Origin: Onchidella celtica
Lineage: Eukaryota; Mollusca; Gastropoda; Systellommatophora; Onchidiidae
Direction: 5' to 3'
DNA: 64,000 nucleotides
Assembly (NCBI GenBank): GCA_963931925.1
Contig: OZ007570.1
Span: forward strand, 67,724,214-67,788,213
Below the pieces are notes generated by a model, which worked only from the letters and a program-made list of their open reading frames with translations, was not told the origin of the DNA and did no database searches. The first letter of the stretch is position 1; every line of letters starts with the position of its first letter. The position numbers and the translations under genes are program-made. Below, piece after piece: positions 38,080 through 49,654 of the stretch.

Positions 38080-38630
38080 CCTTCTCTCTCTCTCTTAATC
38101 GTTCTCTCTGTGTCTCACTCACACCCTCTCTCTCTCCCTCTCTCTTCCTCTCTCTCTCTTCCCCTCTCTCTCTTTCTCTCACTTTCTGTCTCTGTCTCAC
38201 TCACTCCCGCTGTCTTCCTCTCTCTCTCTCAATTTTTCTCCGTTTGTCTAATTCATCCCCTCTCTCTCTTTCCCTCTCTCTCAGCCGTTCTCTCTCTGCC
38301 TCACTCACCCTTTCTCCCTCTCTCTCCTCCCCTCTTCCTCCCTCTCTCTCTCTGTGTGTCTCACCAACCCCTTCTGTCTTCCTCTCTCTCTCAATCTTTC
38401 TCCGTTTGTCTAACTCACCCCCCCTCTCTCTCTCCCTCTCTCTTAATCGTTCTTTGTCTCACTCACCCTCTCTCCCTCTCCCCCTCTCCCTCTCTCTCTC
38501 TTTCTCTCATTCTCTGTCTCTGTCCCACTCACCCCCCTCTGTCTTCCTTTCTCTCTCAATCTTTCTCCGTTTGTCTAACTTACTCACCCCCTCTTTCCCT
38601 CTTTCTCTCTCTCTCTCTCTCCCTCCAGTG
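38080..38630 (+). repeat. CT-rich satellite with about 165-bp higher-order period
   Basis: CTGTCTTCCTCTCTCTCTCA followed by TTTCTCCGTTTGTCTAA recurs near 38209, 38373 and 38539. Between are CT repeats and CTCACTCACCC blocks. Long plus-strand frames are Ser/Leu artefacts. Confidence 0.85.
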
Positions 38631-38639
38631 TCTAAAGCT

Positions 38640-39338
38640 CCCACACAAGTCAACACCACTTTTCCTTTTCCATCACCAGTTTAACCCAAGAGATTTCTTC
38701 CCCACCTTCACACTGTCTAGTCCTCAGTGGTTGATGGTACCAACGGGAGGTAACTGACAGGTCAACTCAGCGTCTTCATGCTTGGTTACCTGCCCTTGCT
38801 CAGCTGAAAAACCGTTCTGGACACCAGGGAACATGGTGATGACCTGATCAACCAGTGACCAGGAGGTCGGGTCGCCCTGCCCATACGTGGTAGCAGCATT
38901 TATAAAAGCGTATTTATGCAGATATAGTAGCAACAACGATTGTTCACAGAGAATTCCAGTGCATCGAAAAATTGTGTAGTTGCGCAAAAAGTGAATTATT
39001 TTACGTTTGCATTTCACACGGGCATCTTAGAGTATCCTGCTGCATTGTGTTCGAAATTCGACGGTAACAGAAACCCGGTAGCCAAATCTTGGTGTGCCCG
39101 GAAGGGAGAGATACACCCATGAACTACCCTAGCACTCACGGGTAGCTTACCACTCGGAGTACAAGCTACTTGAACACTTCAACAAGTGCTATACTGAATT
39201 TATGCAGGTGTGAAATACGACGCCTTAGTGTGACATACTGGATTAGTGAAGATTTCCATCTGGAGTACATCGGATTTGACTTGGAGTCAAGAAACAGTCG
39301 GCGTCCGACCAGGTTGAAAATCAGCGTCATGTGTTGCC
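38640..39338 (+). promoter_or_regulatory. Putative upstream/5' UTR region of the Ras-like gene
   Basis: A TATAAAAG string at 38901-38908 lies about 430 bp before the start codon on the plus strand and could be a core promoter element. An out-of-frame ATG at 39329 opens a 9-codon upstream ORF (stop TAA at 39356-39358) that overlaps the main start. No other motif stands out. Promoter status is inferred from position. Confidence 0.3.
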
Positions 39339-39429
39339 ATGGACGACAAGGGACATAAACATGCCGTCAACGGAAGTTGTCGTGACGTCAACATTGCTGT
39401 GCTCGGCGCGAAGACAGTGGGCAAGTCAG
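39339..39429 (+). CDS. Ras-like small GTPase, coding exon 1 (P-loop)
   Basis: ATG at 39339 sits in good context (TTGCCATGG) and opens 30 codons plus one base, ending TCAG|GTGAGT. After a short polar N-terminus the frame reads DVNIAVLGAKTVGKS: strand beta-1 and a P-loop of G-x4-G-K-S type that binds the GTP phosphates. The phase (one base) fits the exon at 57022 exactly, giving an Ala codon across the junction. The joined protein resembles the RERG/RASL11 branch of Ras-like GTPases, which are signalling switches that often lack C-terminal lipidation. The residues equivalent to Ras Gly12 and Gly13 are Lys and Thr. The remainder of the G domain (switch II, NKxD, SAK) is beyond exon 2. Confidence is high for a small GTPase and moderate for the subfamily. 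Confidence 0.85.
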
Positions 39430-39810
39430 GTGAGTGACAGATGGAGCAAGATGGAGGAGAGGGTGCACGGAGGGACGGACAGACTGCCAGACAAGTAGAC
39501 ACACAAAGAGATGCAAAAAAAAAAAAATTGTGTCTTTTTGGTGTGGGTTTATCAAGATGATAATGACGATAAATAATCTTGTCAGTGTTGGATCTGTAAT
39601 GATGCTGTTGGTGGTGGATGGTGGTGGGTTGAATGTTGCAGGAGAAGTTGAAGTCAAAAACTTTAAGTTTTCGAATCTCCAAATTGAGACTCTGAATAGC
39701 AGGTGCGAAACAGGGATTTAAATAGAGAATTGGGAGGAGAGATGAGGTGTCGGGTTGTTGTCGTTGATGTTGTTGTTGTTGTTGTTTTCTGTCTGTTTTT
39801 GGTGCATTTA

Positions 39811-40410
39811 GGGAGATATCATACCAAGCCCGGTCAGACACAGTCTAGTGCCGGCAGACAAGAAGTGCTTACCATAATTTCTTATATTTTCTTAGTTCAT
39901 CCGGTAAGACTCTATCATACTAATCCCGGTCAGACATAGTCAAGTGCTGGCAGACAAGAAGTGCCGTACCTTAATTTCTTATATTTTCTTAGTTCATCCG
40001 GTAAGACTCTATCATACTAATCCCGGTCAGACATAGTCAAGTGCTGGCAGACAAGAAGTGCCGTACCATAATTTCTTATATTTTCTTAGTTCATCCGGTA
40101 AGACTCTATCATACTAAGCCCGGTCAGACATAGTCAAATGCTGGCAGACAAGAAGTGGGTACCATAATTTCTTATATTTTCTTAGTTCATCCGCTAAGAC
40201 TCTATCATACTAAGCCCGGTCAGACACGGACAGATGCCGGCAAACAAGAAGTGAACACCGTAATTTCCTATAATTTTTCTTAGCAAATCTGGGAGCACCC
40301 TATCGTTCTAAGCCCGTTCAAACACAGTCAGCTTCTGCCACTATTTCTTTGGTGTACATTTTGCTGGCAGCATCTGACTGTGCCTGAGCGGGTTTAGTAT
40401 GATACCTCCC
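39811..40410. mobile_element. 600-bp TIR element with an internal 97-bp tandem array
   Basis: The left end GGGAGATATCATACCAAGCC (39811) and the reverse complement of the right end, GGGAGGTATCATACTAAACC (ending 40410), match at roughly 38 of 47 bases. The interior is a tandem array: CCCGGTCAGACA-type strings recur about every 97 bp from 39829 to about 40312, six copies, each with a TTCTTATATTTTCTTAG block. The repeat unit itself begins with the TIR sequence, so the element looks like a MITE whose left end was amplified. No coding capacity and no obvious target duplication. Confidence 0.65.
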
Positions 40411-40866
40411 TCATGCGATAACCTATAGAACAGGTACAAGAGATTCTCATGGTCTTTGAAATTTGATCACAGCCTCATAAACTGTCTGATTATTCCGTCA
40501 AACTGTATTGGATGAGCAGAGAATCCTGGCAACCTTAATCCTTTCAGTACTGGGAACAGCGTTGTTGCTAACTCTTTACTGTTCCGTCAATGACAAGTTC
40601 TGTTTTTCCGTTATCAGCTTTTGACTAGAAATCATCTGGATTTGAAAAAGTTTAGCTTTCAGGGGTCAGTAGTCAAAGAGTTAAAGCAGAAACGTCGGAG
40701 AATCCCTGGATCCGCTTTGAATGCCACACTGGTGTGTAGGCTGCAGGGGATAGAAGGAAATCTGCACACAGGTCATGACAACATAGATTGTCTGGTGCCA
40801 GCAAATGTCAAATTCAATGAACAATAGTAATATGCAGAGGGGGATGGAGCAGGGGGTACAGGGAGA

Positions 40867-41332
40867 GGGGGTGGAAAGAGAGAGAGAGAGAGAGACAACG
40901 GAGAGAGAGAGGGGGGGGGGGAGAGAGAACGAAACAGGAAGAGATCGGGTGCGAGAAAGAAAAAAGGGGGTGAGAGAAAGAGTTAGGGAGAGAGAAAGAG
41001 ATCTGGAGAGAGAAAGAGACAGGAAGAGAGAAAGAGATAGGGAGAGAGAAAGAGATGGAGAGAGAAAGAGAAAGGGGGTGAGAGAAAGAGTTAGGGAGAG
41101 AGAAAGAGATGGAGAGAGAAAGAGACAGGAAGAGAGAAAGAGATAGGGAGAAAGAAAGAGATGGAGAGAGGAAGAGGAAGGGGGTGAGAGAAAGAGTTAG
41201 GGAGAAAGAAAGAGATGGAGAGAGGAAGAGAAAGGGGGTGAGAGAAAGAGTTAGGGAGAAAGAAAGAGATGGAGAGAGGAAGAGAAAGGGGGTGAGAGAA
41301 AGAGTTAGGGAGAGAGAAAGAGCGAGGAGACA
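40867..41332 (+). repeat. GA-rich minisatellite with 54-bp period
   Basis: AGAGTTAGGGAG recurs at about 41087, then 41195, 41249 and 41303, giving a 54-bp unit with GGGGGTGAGAGAAAG inside. The earlier part (40867-41080) is less regular. Open frames are Arg/Glu/Lys artefacts. Confidence 0.88.
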
Positions 41333-42378
41333 ATACAGGAATATCCTTTAGACTTATCACCGGTACTCCTTGAGTTTTGGCCCGAGATTAAGGGAAAGAA
41401 GAGAAATTATAGGGTTTAAGTGGTTCCTGTGGCAGATGTATGTCTCTATGTCTGTCTGTAGGCATGAGCTTCTGTGCAATCAGCGAGACAGTTAGCGATA
41501 ACAGGGACAGAAAATAGAACTTCATGCATTTCCTAGTGATAAGTGTTGTCTTAATGATGGAACAATGTTTCTGGCTTTGTCACTTCTTGCCAGGTTGGCT
41601 CACATGGCTCACATTCGAGGATACAACAAACTTTGAAGGAGTACGATAATCTTTCTCATCGGGGTATAATCTATACCCCTCACCCCCTTCCACAGCATGT
41701 CTTTGGCCAATAGCGCTGCAAGCCAACACTTATTTCTTTACTGTATTAGATTTAGATTTCGATAACTTTACTAGCGGCTCTGGGGGTAACAGAAAAATTA
41801 CAAGGCATACCCGGATGACGTAATCATTTCCACCCGTGCAAGAAAGACCCCGGGTAAGTGCTACATATTTAAAGGTTGTACCCGGTGTAAGGAGAGTTTG
41901 TGAGCACTGAATTCCCCTCCCCCCCCCCCCCTAGTTCCCCAATAAGCAGGTTGATTTTTTTGACACTTGTCGTGTTTGTTGAATATCTGAGTATAACGTT
42001 CATTTCTGGAACTTTCATCATTTTGTTGTACACACACTTTGTCTCTGTTGGCTGACTTTATTATTTATTTATGTAGCTGCTCTCTTGTTTTAGGGTTTTA
42101 AGGGGGTGGGGGAAGAGAGAAATAGGAGTTTGGCACATTTGCCAAGACAGAAATAACTGCAGATATTTAAACAGTTTATGTGACATCCTCGTTTTGTTTG
42201 TGTTTTATGTCACAGAAAACAATCGATTGGCTTTTTTTTTCGATGATTGTGAGTGCCTATGTTAGTGTGTCAGTGTGTTCGTGTGTGCGCGCATGTATTT
42301 TTGCACGTGCCTTTACATGTCTTGTATGTGTGCTAAGGCATTCACGCGTGTTTCTGCAACAGTTTTATGTGTCAAGTC
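41333..42378 (+). other. Intron 1 sequence, nothing recognised
   Basis: A C run lies near 41920-41931. No exon or structured repeat was identified. Confidence 0.35.
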
Positions 42379-42545
42379 GTGTTTTCATGCGTACGGAAAC
42401 GGAAACAGCAAAAATCCACCAAGTAATGTAAAATAGAAAGAGTGATTCCATGTGTACAGAAACAGCGTTTTGGCACACATGAAAACATTCCTTCTCTTTC
42501 ACGACTTCAAGGGTTTTGGACGTTTCTGTACGCATGAGAACCCAG
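42379..42545. mobile_element. MITE family C, copy 1
   Basis: TTTTCATGCGTACGGAAACG on the left and GTTTCTGTACGCATGAGAAC on the right are imperfect reverse complements ending CCCAG at 42545. The internal halves also contain diverged inverted pairs. A related element with the same end sequence lies at 53383-53559. Confidence 0.6.
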
Positions 42546-43199
42546 TTTTAGTGTTGTGTGTACGCGTGTGTATGTATGTAATTCAGTAATGAGTCATTCT
42601 TCCGTATGATTTCTGCCACCGCTTGATTCCCAAAAAGGTTCTTACAGTTGTGAATTTTGCTGGATTTTCCGCCAGTTTCTGCATAGTCCTTACTACATTA
42701 AAATTTACACCTCGCTGGTAAGATCTCAGTTTCTCAGCGGTCTCAGCCTCAGACTGTAATAATATTGGATCCCAAGTCTTGATTCTTGGTCTACTTCAAG
42801 TCTTTGTTCTTTCTTCTTTTCTTCTTTCTCGTTCTGTCTTTGTTGTCTTTTCAAGCTCTGGTGCTAAGCAGAAAAAGGCAGTGGACGATGTTTTAAGAAA
42901 TAAGAGATAGGTTAGAGGGAGGTATCTAAGGATCAGTCATTTCTGTACCCTCCTTTCACTTACATTTACTCTCCTTCCGCCATCCCCACTACAAACACAC
43001 ACACTGACTGTCCTGTACTGTCAGCCACGCCCTTATGTTGACACCAGCCCTGGACGTGTAGGACACAGAAAAGCAGTCTCCACCCACATCCAGTACAGCC
43101 AGGCCGGAGACAGACAACCAGTGTAAGCAGACATTTCTCCCAGCAGCTAGCAGACTTACATCAATCAAACTACGAAGCACTGGTCTGAAGTTTGCTGTA
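42546..43199 (+). other. Intron 1 sequence, nothing recognised
   Basis: No exon or repeat recognised. Confidence 0.35.
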
Positions 43200-43204
43200 C
43201 CGGT

Positions 43205-43360
43205 ACAGGAATGACATCATTTTGACGTAGGTGTTCTGGTCACGACATCGCCCTGCCGTCGGTTTGATGTAGGAAATCTGCCCTTACAGTGATCCTCCCA
43301 ACCTTATGGAAATCTTATTCGGGTGTACACGGGATTGACGTAGGAATCCTGTCTGGGATT
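43205..43360 (-). repeat. MITE family A, copy 4
   Basis: On the minus strand the blocks read GATTCCTACGTCAATCCC, TTTCCTACATCAAACCGACG, GCGATGTCGTGACCAG and ATGATGTCATTCCTGTA, matching copy 3 at 27.5 kb in order and spacing. Confidence 0.5.
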
Positions 43361-43499
43361 TGGTCTCTTTTACAAATCATGTGTTGACGATTAGGGAAGA
43401 GAGCAATAAATATGTAGTTCTGGGTGTTTAAAAATATTGATCTCAACTGTCCCTCCAGCTTGGTTGTTGCTCAGTCAAATCTATAATGTCCCTGTTGAG

Positions 43500-43700
43500 G
43501 GAGAAGTCACAATTTGGCAAAAAGAAAAAGTTGTATGTAGCCAAGCCCCGCGTAAGAAATAATACCCAAACGATACAATGAAACACAAACTTAAAAGAGA
43601 AGACAGAAAATGGCCGACATTTCGGCAACTGCCTTTTTCAAGGAAAAAAAACATGAAAAAAAAAATTGGAAAATTGAACAGATAAAACAATCGAACAACA
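43500..43700 (-). repeat. Dispersed repeat B, copy 2 (possibly Penelope-like)
   Basis: GGCAAAAAGAAAAAGTTGTA, ACCCAAACGATACAATG, AAGAGAAGACAGAAAATGG and CTGCCTTTTTCAAGG match the 21.1-kb copy in order. The minus strand contains a CAGTTGCCGAAATGTCGG segment. No enzyme domain is present. Confidence 0.45.
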
Positions 43701-46282
43701 AAAAAGTTCAATATTTTGACTTTGCTTGTAGCCTTGCTGCGACATCCCCCCCCCCCCCCCCAGTTTTTCTGTGTTTTTTTTACAATATTGTTGAGTTCTA
43801 AAGGTCTTCTCTTCTTTTGCCGTTAAGCGTCCAGGAGAGATGCAACTTTGGGACGTGGGCCTGATAGGTAGCTTTTGCCCATATTTTGCTGGGATGCCCC
43901 TGTGAGTATGTTAGGTACTCGTATGAAAACATCAGCCTGACAGTCCAATCACTCATGAATTATTATGAAACAGTTTTAGGCTACCTTATTTATACACGTG
44001 GCAACTGAATCTGCTGACAACGGCTGTAGGAAAGTCGCTGCTGGTTACACATTGTTCATTAGCTTTATTCAGAATCAGCGAATTACAGAATCGTCCATGC
44101 TGTGTTTTGAAACTTGGCCATTAGAGTAAGTTCCCTTATTATTATTTACCAAACAAATGAGCACGTGCTTGGCGGGAGTTTTTGTTTTCTTTCTCGGAAA
44201 ACTCGCTGGCTGTCAAGACGCTCTCACAGGACTTTTTAGTCTACTTCATTTTCTTTTGTCGTTCTATTTTTTTTCAAAGAACAATGTTATAAAGTTAATA
44301 GGCAAGATTTAAGTTTGGCATGAGAGAAAAGGCTGTGTGATGTTCTCACAGTTATAACCAAAGCTGTGGTAAAAATACAGGCGGGTTGGAAATTTGCCTG
44401 GAAGCACAAAACAAAATAAACAATGTACATGGAAGTGGAGAGAAATGTACCTGTGGATTTGTCATGACTTGACGGGAATGGAAAGGGGGGGGGGGGGGAG
44501 TGCTGACAAAACTAAGCGAATAATAATTGGATTTGTGAACTTTAGTTGGCGTTGTCATAGAAGGAGCAGGCAGCAGCAGGTTCCAAGTTTTGCGTTAAAG
44601 GGTGGAACTGTTTTGAAGTCATTAACGCTGAAGTTTAGGACAGTTTTTACCGCTGATACAAAAGGTTATCCCATAATATCAAATTTCGTTACTGTTGCCG
44701 TTTTTATTTTTCCGTTTTTTGTGCACTTTTGTTAAAAGTGTTGAATATTGTGTTTGACGTTACAGGTCTTAGAACCACATATAAAAAATATACATTTTTA
44801 ATAAACAAGATTCCTGCCCCTGATGCTTTGTTGGGTAGAATGGAGCACCTAGTCTTCTCGGGCGAGGACGAAAAACTCGAAGGGCCAGTGTGCAAGTTGC
44901 GCATGTTAAAGATACCTTGGCAGCTGAACATCGAGAAGGACAGGCCTAACAAGGCCGGTTGCCCGGGCAAAATAAAAAAAACACACACAAAAAAAACTAA
45001 CCAATCCCTGCCAAAAACACACACACACACACACACAAAATAATAATAATAAACAAACAAACAAGAAAAATGAGGTGTGAATGCCAAGAGCAGTGAACCT
45101 CCTGAAACAAAGACATAAAACCAGCCTAATGAACAAGACTGTTCAGACGCCATCACAAGTAAAGTTTTGGAAATTGGACCTACATCGTTTACACAATATT
45201 AGAGGAACTGCCTTTGATACATGGACATAAACAATTCACTCTCACAGATACACCTACATAGGTGTGTTTTAGCATGAGGGTAAAATCTGGCTGAGGGTAG
45301 AAAACCACAGCAGTCAAGAATTACGACTGGGCGGTACTAGCACTTTTTCAGTGTGGCTGATCCCGACTCCGACACCGTACCTTCTCTTTGGAATCGACAC
45401 CGTCTCCGACTCCAATGACGTCACACGTCCCTGCTGCAAGGTTCCGACACTGGTGTGGACGCTGACCTCGAGGAAGTGACGTCACGACTCCATCACTTCC
45501 CAAGTGTCGACTCCGATGCCCCGACTCCGGCACTGACCCTGAGAATTTGCATGATGCAAAGATGAACAGACAAAGTTTTCATTGCTGTCTCCTGTCTGGA
45601 GCGGGGCACTGGTACGGTGCTGTAGTGTCGGGGGGGGGGGGGGGAGCGCAGAACTAATTTTCTAAATATGAAAATCTTTGTAATGTCATGTTTACAGATA
45701 TTAAATGTAAATGAAGCAGTGGCAACTAGAAAGAAAACTAGAGAGCCACCGCAGTGTCAGCACTAGTGTAGGTACTGGTACCAGGTTCTGGTGTCGGGTA
45801 ACCAAGGTGGAGGTCAGTACCTATGGAGTCGACACTGGTGTAGGAACTTGCCCAGCGCTATACTTTAATTTTATTCCCGGGGACGGACCCCCCCACCCCC
45901 ACCCCACCCCTAGACAATTGTTTGCAGATTTATCACTCGTCACATCCAAATGTTGCCTGCCGTCTCCAGACACGATTACGCATGCGTCATTTGTTGCAAT
46001 GTTTCAACTCCATGCGTTTATCCGGATGTGTTCAAATTGCCACTTTCCTTGCCAGAGAGTTTTTGGAAGCGCTGAACGTTTCAGTTTACAGTAATCGTGG
46101 GACGATGGGGAAATAGAACATAAACTGTTGTACGTAATGGGCAGTCAGTAGTTGAGCCAAAAAAATAAAAAGTGGGGGGGGGGGGGGGGGAGCGGGTGTG
46201 CATTTGCTCATCCATTTCTCTGGATATTGTTTTCTTACATTTCCTGTCTGTTTTGACCAAATCAATTGTGGAAATGATGTGG
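43701..46282 (+). other. Intron 1 sequence with GACTCC-rich segment
   Basis: C run near 43745-43760 and G runs near 44487, 45630 and 46174. At 45350-45535 there is a CGACTCCGACACC-rich stretch with two TGACGTCAC motifs, loosely echoed in reverse complement near 45770-45860; this may be a decayed TIR element. No exon recognised. Confidence 0.35.
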
Positions 46283-46286
46283 TCTT

Positions 46287-46324
<38 letters not shown>

Positions 46325-46484
46325 AGAGAGAGAGGGGGAGAGCGAGAGAGAGACTAAGAGAGAGAGAGAGAGAATGAGAGAGAGAGAGAGAGAAAGAGAA
46401 TGGGAGAGAGAGAGGAGAGAGAGACAGTGAAAGAGAGAGAGAGAGACAGTGAAAGAGATAGAGAGAATGAGAGAGAGGGAGAGA

Positions 46485-46522
<38 letters not shown>

Positions 46523-46605
46523 ATGTGAGTGTGAGTGTTTGTGTGCAAGCACGTGCACGCCCGCGTGTGTTTTCAATATATATGTGTGTGTTTGTTTATA
46601 TTTGC

Positions 46606-46636
<31 letters not shown>

Positions 46637-46640
46637 TGTG
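46283..46640 (+). repeat. GA microsatellite followed by a GT tract
   Basis: About 240 bp of interrupted GA repeats, a short transition, then TGTGTGTGTGTGTGTGTG at about 46608-46632. Low-complexity frames on both strands are artefacts. Confidence 0.93.
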
Positions 46641-47185
46641 TGTTTGCGCGAAGTGTGTTGTGTGCGTGTTTTTGCTATTCAGGAACAGAGAGTTGGGGGG
46701 GGGGGGGAGGGTGAAATTCTGAATTAGTTCCAAAGGATAAGCCACTGACATTATGCTCTTTCGTTTTGTACATTAATAGGAAGTTTCCGTCTACAGATGT
46801 GTATGTGTGTGTGTGTTGAAGGGGGGAGGGGGTGGTGGGGGGGGGGGGGAGCTGCGAAACTCAGAGAAGTGTTTGTGTGTATATATCACAAAGTTTGCCA
46901 TTTGCGATGTCTGTATGTAGTGGGAAAAGCTGCTTTTATTTGAGGCTGACGCAATTTTAGTTGGACAATTTTAGACTAAATGATGTAAATCTACACGATT
47001 TTCTCATTATCATCAAAAGACTTCATTACCGTCTTCATCAGATCCGATCATCTTTACAATCATCATCAAACGCCTGAAAACTGTTTTCCATTACGAACAT
47101 TTTTCTGGAGGTGCGGGGGTTTTGTTCACATGTTTGTTTGTATTGATGAGGTTATTTACTTCTTGTAATCGATCACAGGTGTCTG
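46641..47185 (+). other. Intron 1 spacer between GA arrays
   Basis: Contains G runs near 46694 and 46838, and otherwise unique AT-rich sequence. Nothing recognised. Confidence 0.35.
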
Positions 47186-47430
47186 AAGAGAGAGAGGGAG
47201 AGAGAGAGAGGGAGAGAGAGAGAGAGAAAGAGAGATAAAGAGAGAGAGAGAGAAGAGAAAGAGGGAGAAAGAGGCAGAAAGAGAGAGAAAGGCAGAAAGA
47301 GAGAGTGAAAGAGAAAGAGAGAGAAAGAGGCAGAAAGACAGAGAGAAAGAGAAAGACAGAGAGAGGAAGAGAGACAGACAGACAGACAAACAGACAGAAA
47401 GTGGGAGAGAGAGACAGAATGAGGAAGACT
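47186..47430 (+). repeat. GA-rich microsatellite
   Basis: Interrupted GA with AGGCAGAAAGAG units and a short GACA block near 47372-47390. Confidence 0.92.
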
Positions 47431-47577
47431 CCTATGAACGGAACTGGGGTGGGGCAGGCGGGTCATGAGTGTCAAATTTGGGATATTCTTGAACAGAATT
47501 CAGCAAGATTTTTATAAGCACAGTTTTGAGGTTCACTTTTGTTTTCTCTGAGCGCCAACAGCCCTGAATACATCCTC

Positions 47578-47637
47578 CGGGAGAGGGAGAGAGAAAGACA
47601 CAGAGAGAGAGAGGGAAAGAGAGAGGGAGAGAGGGGG

Positions 47638-47671
<34 letters not shown>

Positions 47672-47765
47672 AAGATGAAAGAATACATTCCAAGGGAGAG
47701 ACAGAGAGAGAATGAAAGAAAGAGAGAGAGAGAGAGAGAAAGCGAGAAAGAAAGACATAGCAAGA
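47578..47765 (+). repeat. GA-rich microsatellite
   Basis: GA repeats interrupted by a unique GAATACATTCCAAGG segment near 47679. Confidence 0.9.
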
Positions 47766-47984
47766 GAATGAAAGGAAAACAGAAAGTTGGTGAAACAAAC
47801 AGAAAGGAAAAAAGAAAAGTGAATCAAAGGAAAACTGCTGAGTTCACGTGTGTAAAACGATCACAGAGCTGCTTTGGGCAGGAAGGGAGATGGATGGGCG
47901 GGGGGGGGGGGGTGGGCTCAAGGAAGTCATTACCTCTTCAATTAAGTGAGTAACAAGTCTGGGTTTAACCTAGGTTATTTCTCA

Positions 47985-48481
47985 GCTTTCTCTCTGTCTT
48001 CCCCCCTTTCTCTCTCACTCTATCTCTCTCTCTCACTCTTTCTCTCTCTTTCTCTCACTCTTTCTCTCTCTCTCACGCTTCCGCTCTCTCACATTCTTCC
48101 TCTCTCTCTCTCACTCTTCCTTTCCCTCTCACTCTTCCTCTCTCTCACGCTTCCGCTCTCTCACATTCTTCCTCTCTCTCTCTCACTCTTCCTTTCCCTC
48201 TCACTCTTCCTCTCTCTCACTCACTCTTTCTCTCTCTTTCTCTCACTCTTTCTCTCTCTCACTCTTCCTCTCTCTCACTCACTCTTTCTCTCTCTTTCTC
48301 TCACTCTTTCTCTCTCTCACTCTTCCTCTCTCTTTCACCCTTTATCTCTCTCTCTCACTCTTTCTCTCTCTCTCTCTCTCTCACACACTCTTTGTCTTTT
48401 TCTCTCAGTTTGTCTCTCTCTCTCTCTCTCTCTCACTCACCCTTTCTCTGTCTCTCTCTTACTCTTTCTCTCTCTCTCACC

Positions 48482-48514
<33 letters not shown>

Positions 48515-48555
48515 TCTTTCTCTCTCTATCTATCTGTCTCTACCTCTCTCTTCAT
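47985..48555 (+). repeat. CT-rich satellite with a GC alternating tract
   Basis: CT repeats with CACGCTTCCGCTCTCTCACA blocks spaced 74 bp (about 48073 and 48147) and other CACTCTT units. A GCGCGCGCGCGCGC alternating tract lies at about 48500-48514. The 205-codon plus-strand frame is a Ser/Leu artefact. Confidence 0.9.
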
Positions 48556-49037
48556 CTCTTTAGCCACTCTGTAAGACTGGAATTGTTTCACGTTGTGCCC
48601 CTGTGTTTTCTTACGCTGTATTGGTTTAGACTTGACAAAAACTGCCATCCAAAATTAGCTGCACTGATTTGAACTGCAGCAATTGTGACGTTTTTACCCA
48701 TTGTATGATGTTTACACGTTGTTCTCATTGTAATGTGAAGACTATCAGAACATCTTATCTGACAACTTGCCTTTTTCATTAAAAAACGTAGACTGCCGAA
48801 TTTTTGAAACCAGGTATAGAAGGATGTTTTCAAGGTGCAATGTTTATTTGATCATGTCGAACAGTCTGTCAAACTCCTGGGAAACCGATCTCCAAACTCC
48901 CATTTACTTTGTTGAAACAGTAGGAGCCAGATAAGATGGCTCCAGGTCTCTCTCATAAATCTACTCAAGAAAGTTACACTACAGTCTTCGCATTGACAAA
49001 GTCTAGTCAGTGGGAATGTTAGTTTTCTTATTCAAAG
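48556..49037 (+). other. Intron 1 sequence, nothing recognised
   Basis: No exon or repeat identified between the CT satellite and the GATAA array. Confidence 0.35.
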
Positions 49038-49654
49038 TGAGATAAGAAAAGATAAGATAAGATAGGATAATATAGGATAAGATAAGATAAAACAAGATAG
49101 GATAAGATAAGATAAGATAGGATAGGATAGGATAGGATAAGATAGGATAAGATAAGATAGGATAGGATAAGCTAAGATAAATAAAATAAGATAATACAAG
49201 ACTGAATAGGATAAGATAAGATAAGGTAAGATAAGATATGATAAGACAATACTGAATAGGATAGGATAAGATAAGGTAAGATAAAATAAGATAAGATAAG
49301 ATAAGATAAGACAGGATAAGATAAGGTGGATAAAATGAGATAAGATAAGGCAGGATAGGATAGGATAAGATAAGGTAAGATGAAATAAGATAAGATAAGA
49401 CAGGATAGGATAGGATAAGATAAGGTAACATGAAATAAGATGAGATAAGATAAGACAGGATAGGATAAGATAAGGTAAGATAAAATAAGATAAGCTGAGA
49501 TAAGACAGGATAAGATAAGGTGGATAAAATAAGATAAGATAAGACAGGATAGGATAGGATAAGATAAGGTAAGATAAAATAAGATAAAATAAGATAGGAT
49601 AGGGTAAGATAGGTAAAATAAAATAAGATAAGACAGGATAGGATAGGATAAGAA
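49038..49654 (+). repeat. GATAA pentanucleotide array, about 620 bp
   Basis: AGATAAGATAAGATAAG and AGGATAGGATAGGATAAG variants fill the region, with TAAAATAAG and GGTAAG interruptions grouped into a weak higher-order pattern (for example the recurring AAGACAGGATAGGATAGGAT). Minus-strand frames encode repeated YLIL/SYPI and are artefacts. Confidence 0.96.

Noticed and set aside
38022-38757. 220- and 238-codon Ser/Leu-rich ORFs
   Set aside because: Low-complexity CT satellite adjoining the P-like element; two frames open simultaneously.
44729-45043. 104-codon ORF as an exon in intron 1
   Set aside because: Runs into a CA repeat, no recognisable domain, and no need for it in the GTPase reading frame.
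47946-48563. 205-codon ORF
   Set aside because: CT satellite translation, no domain.
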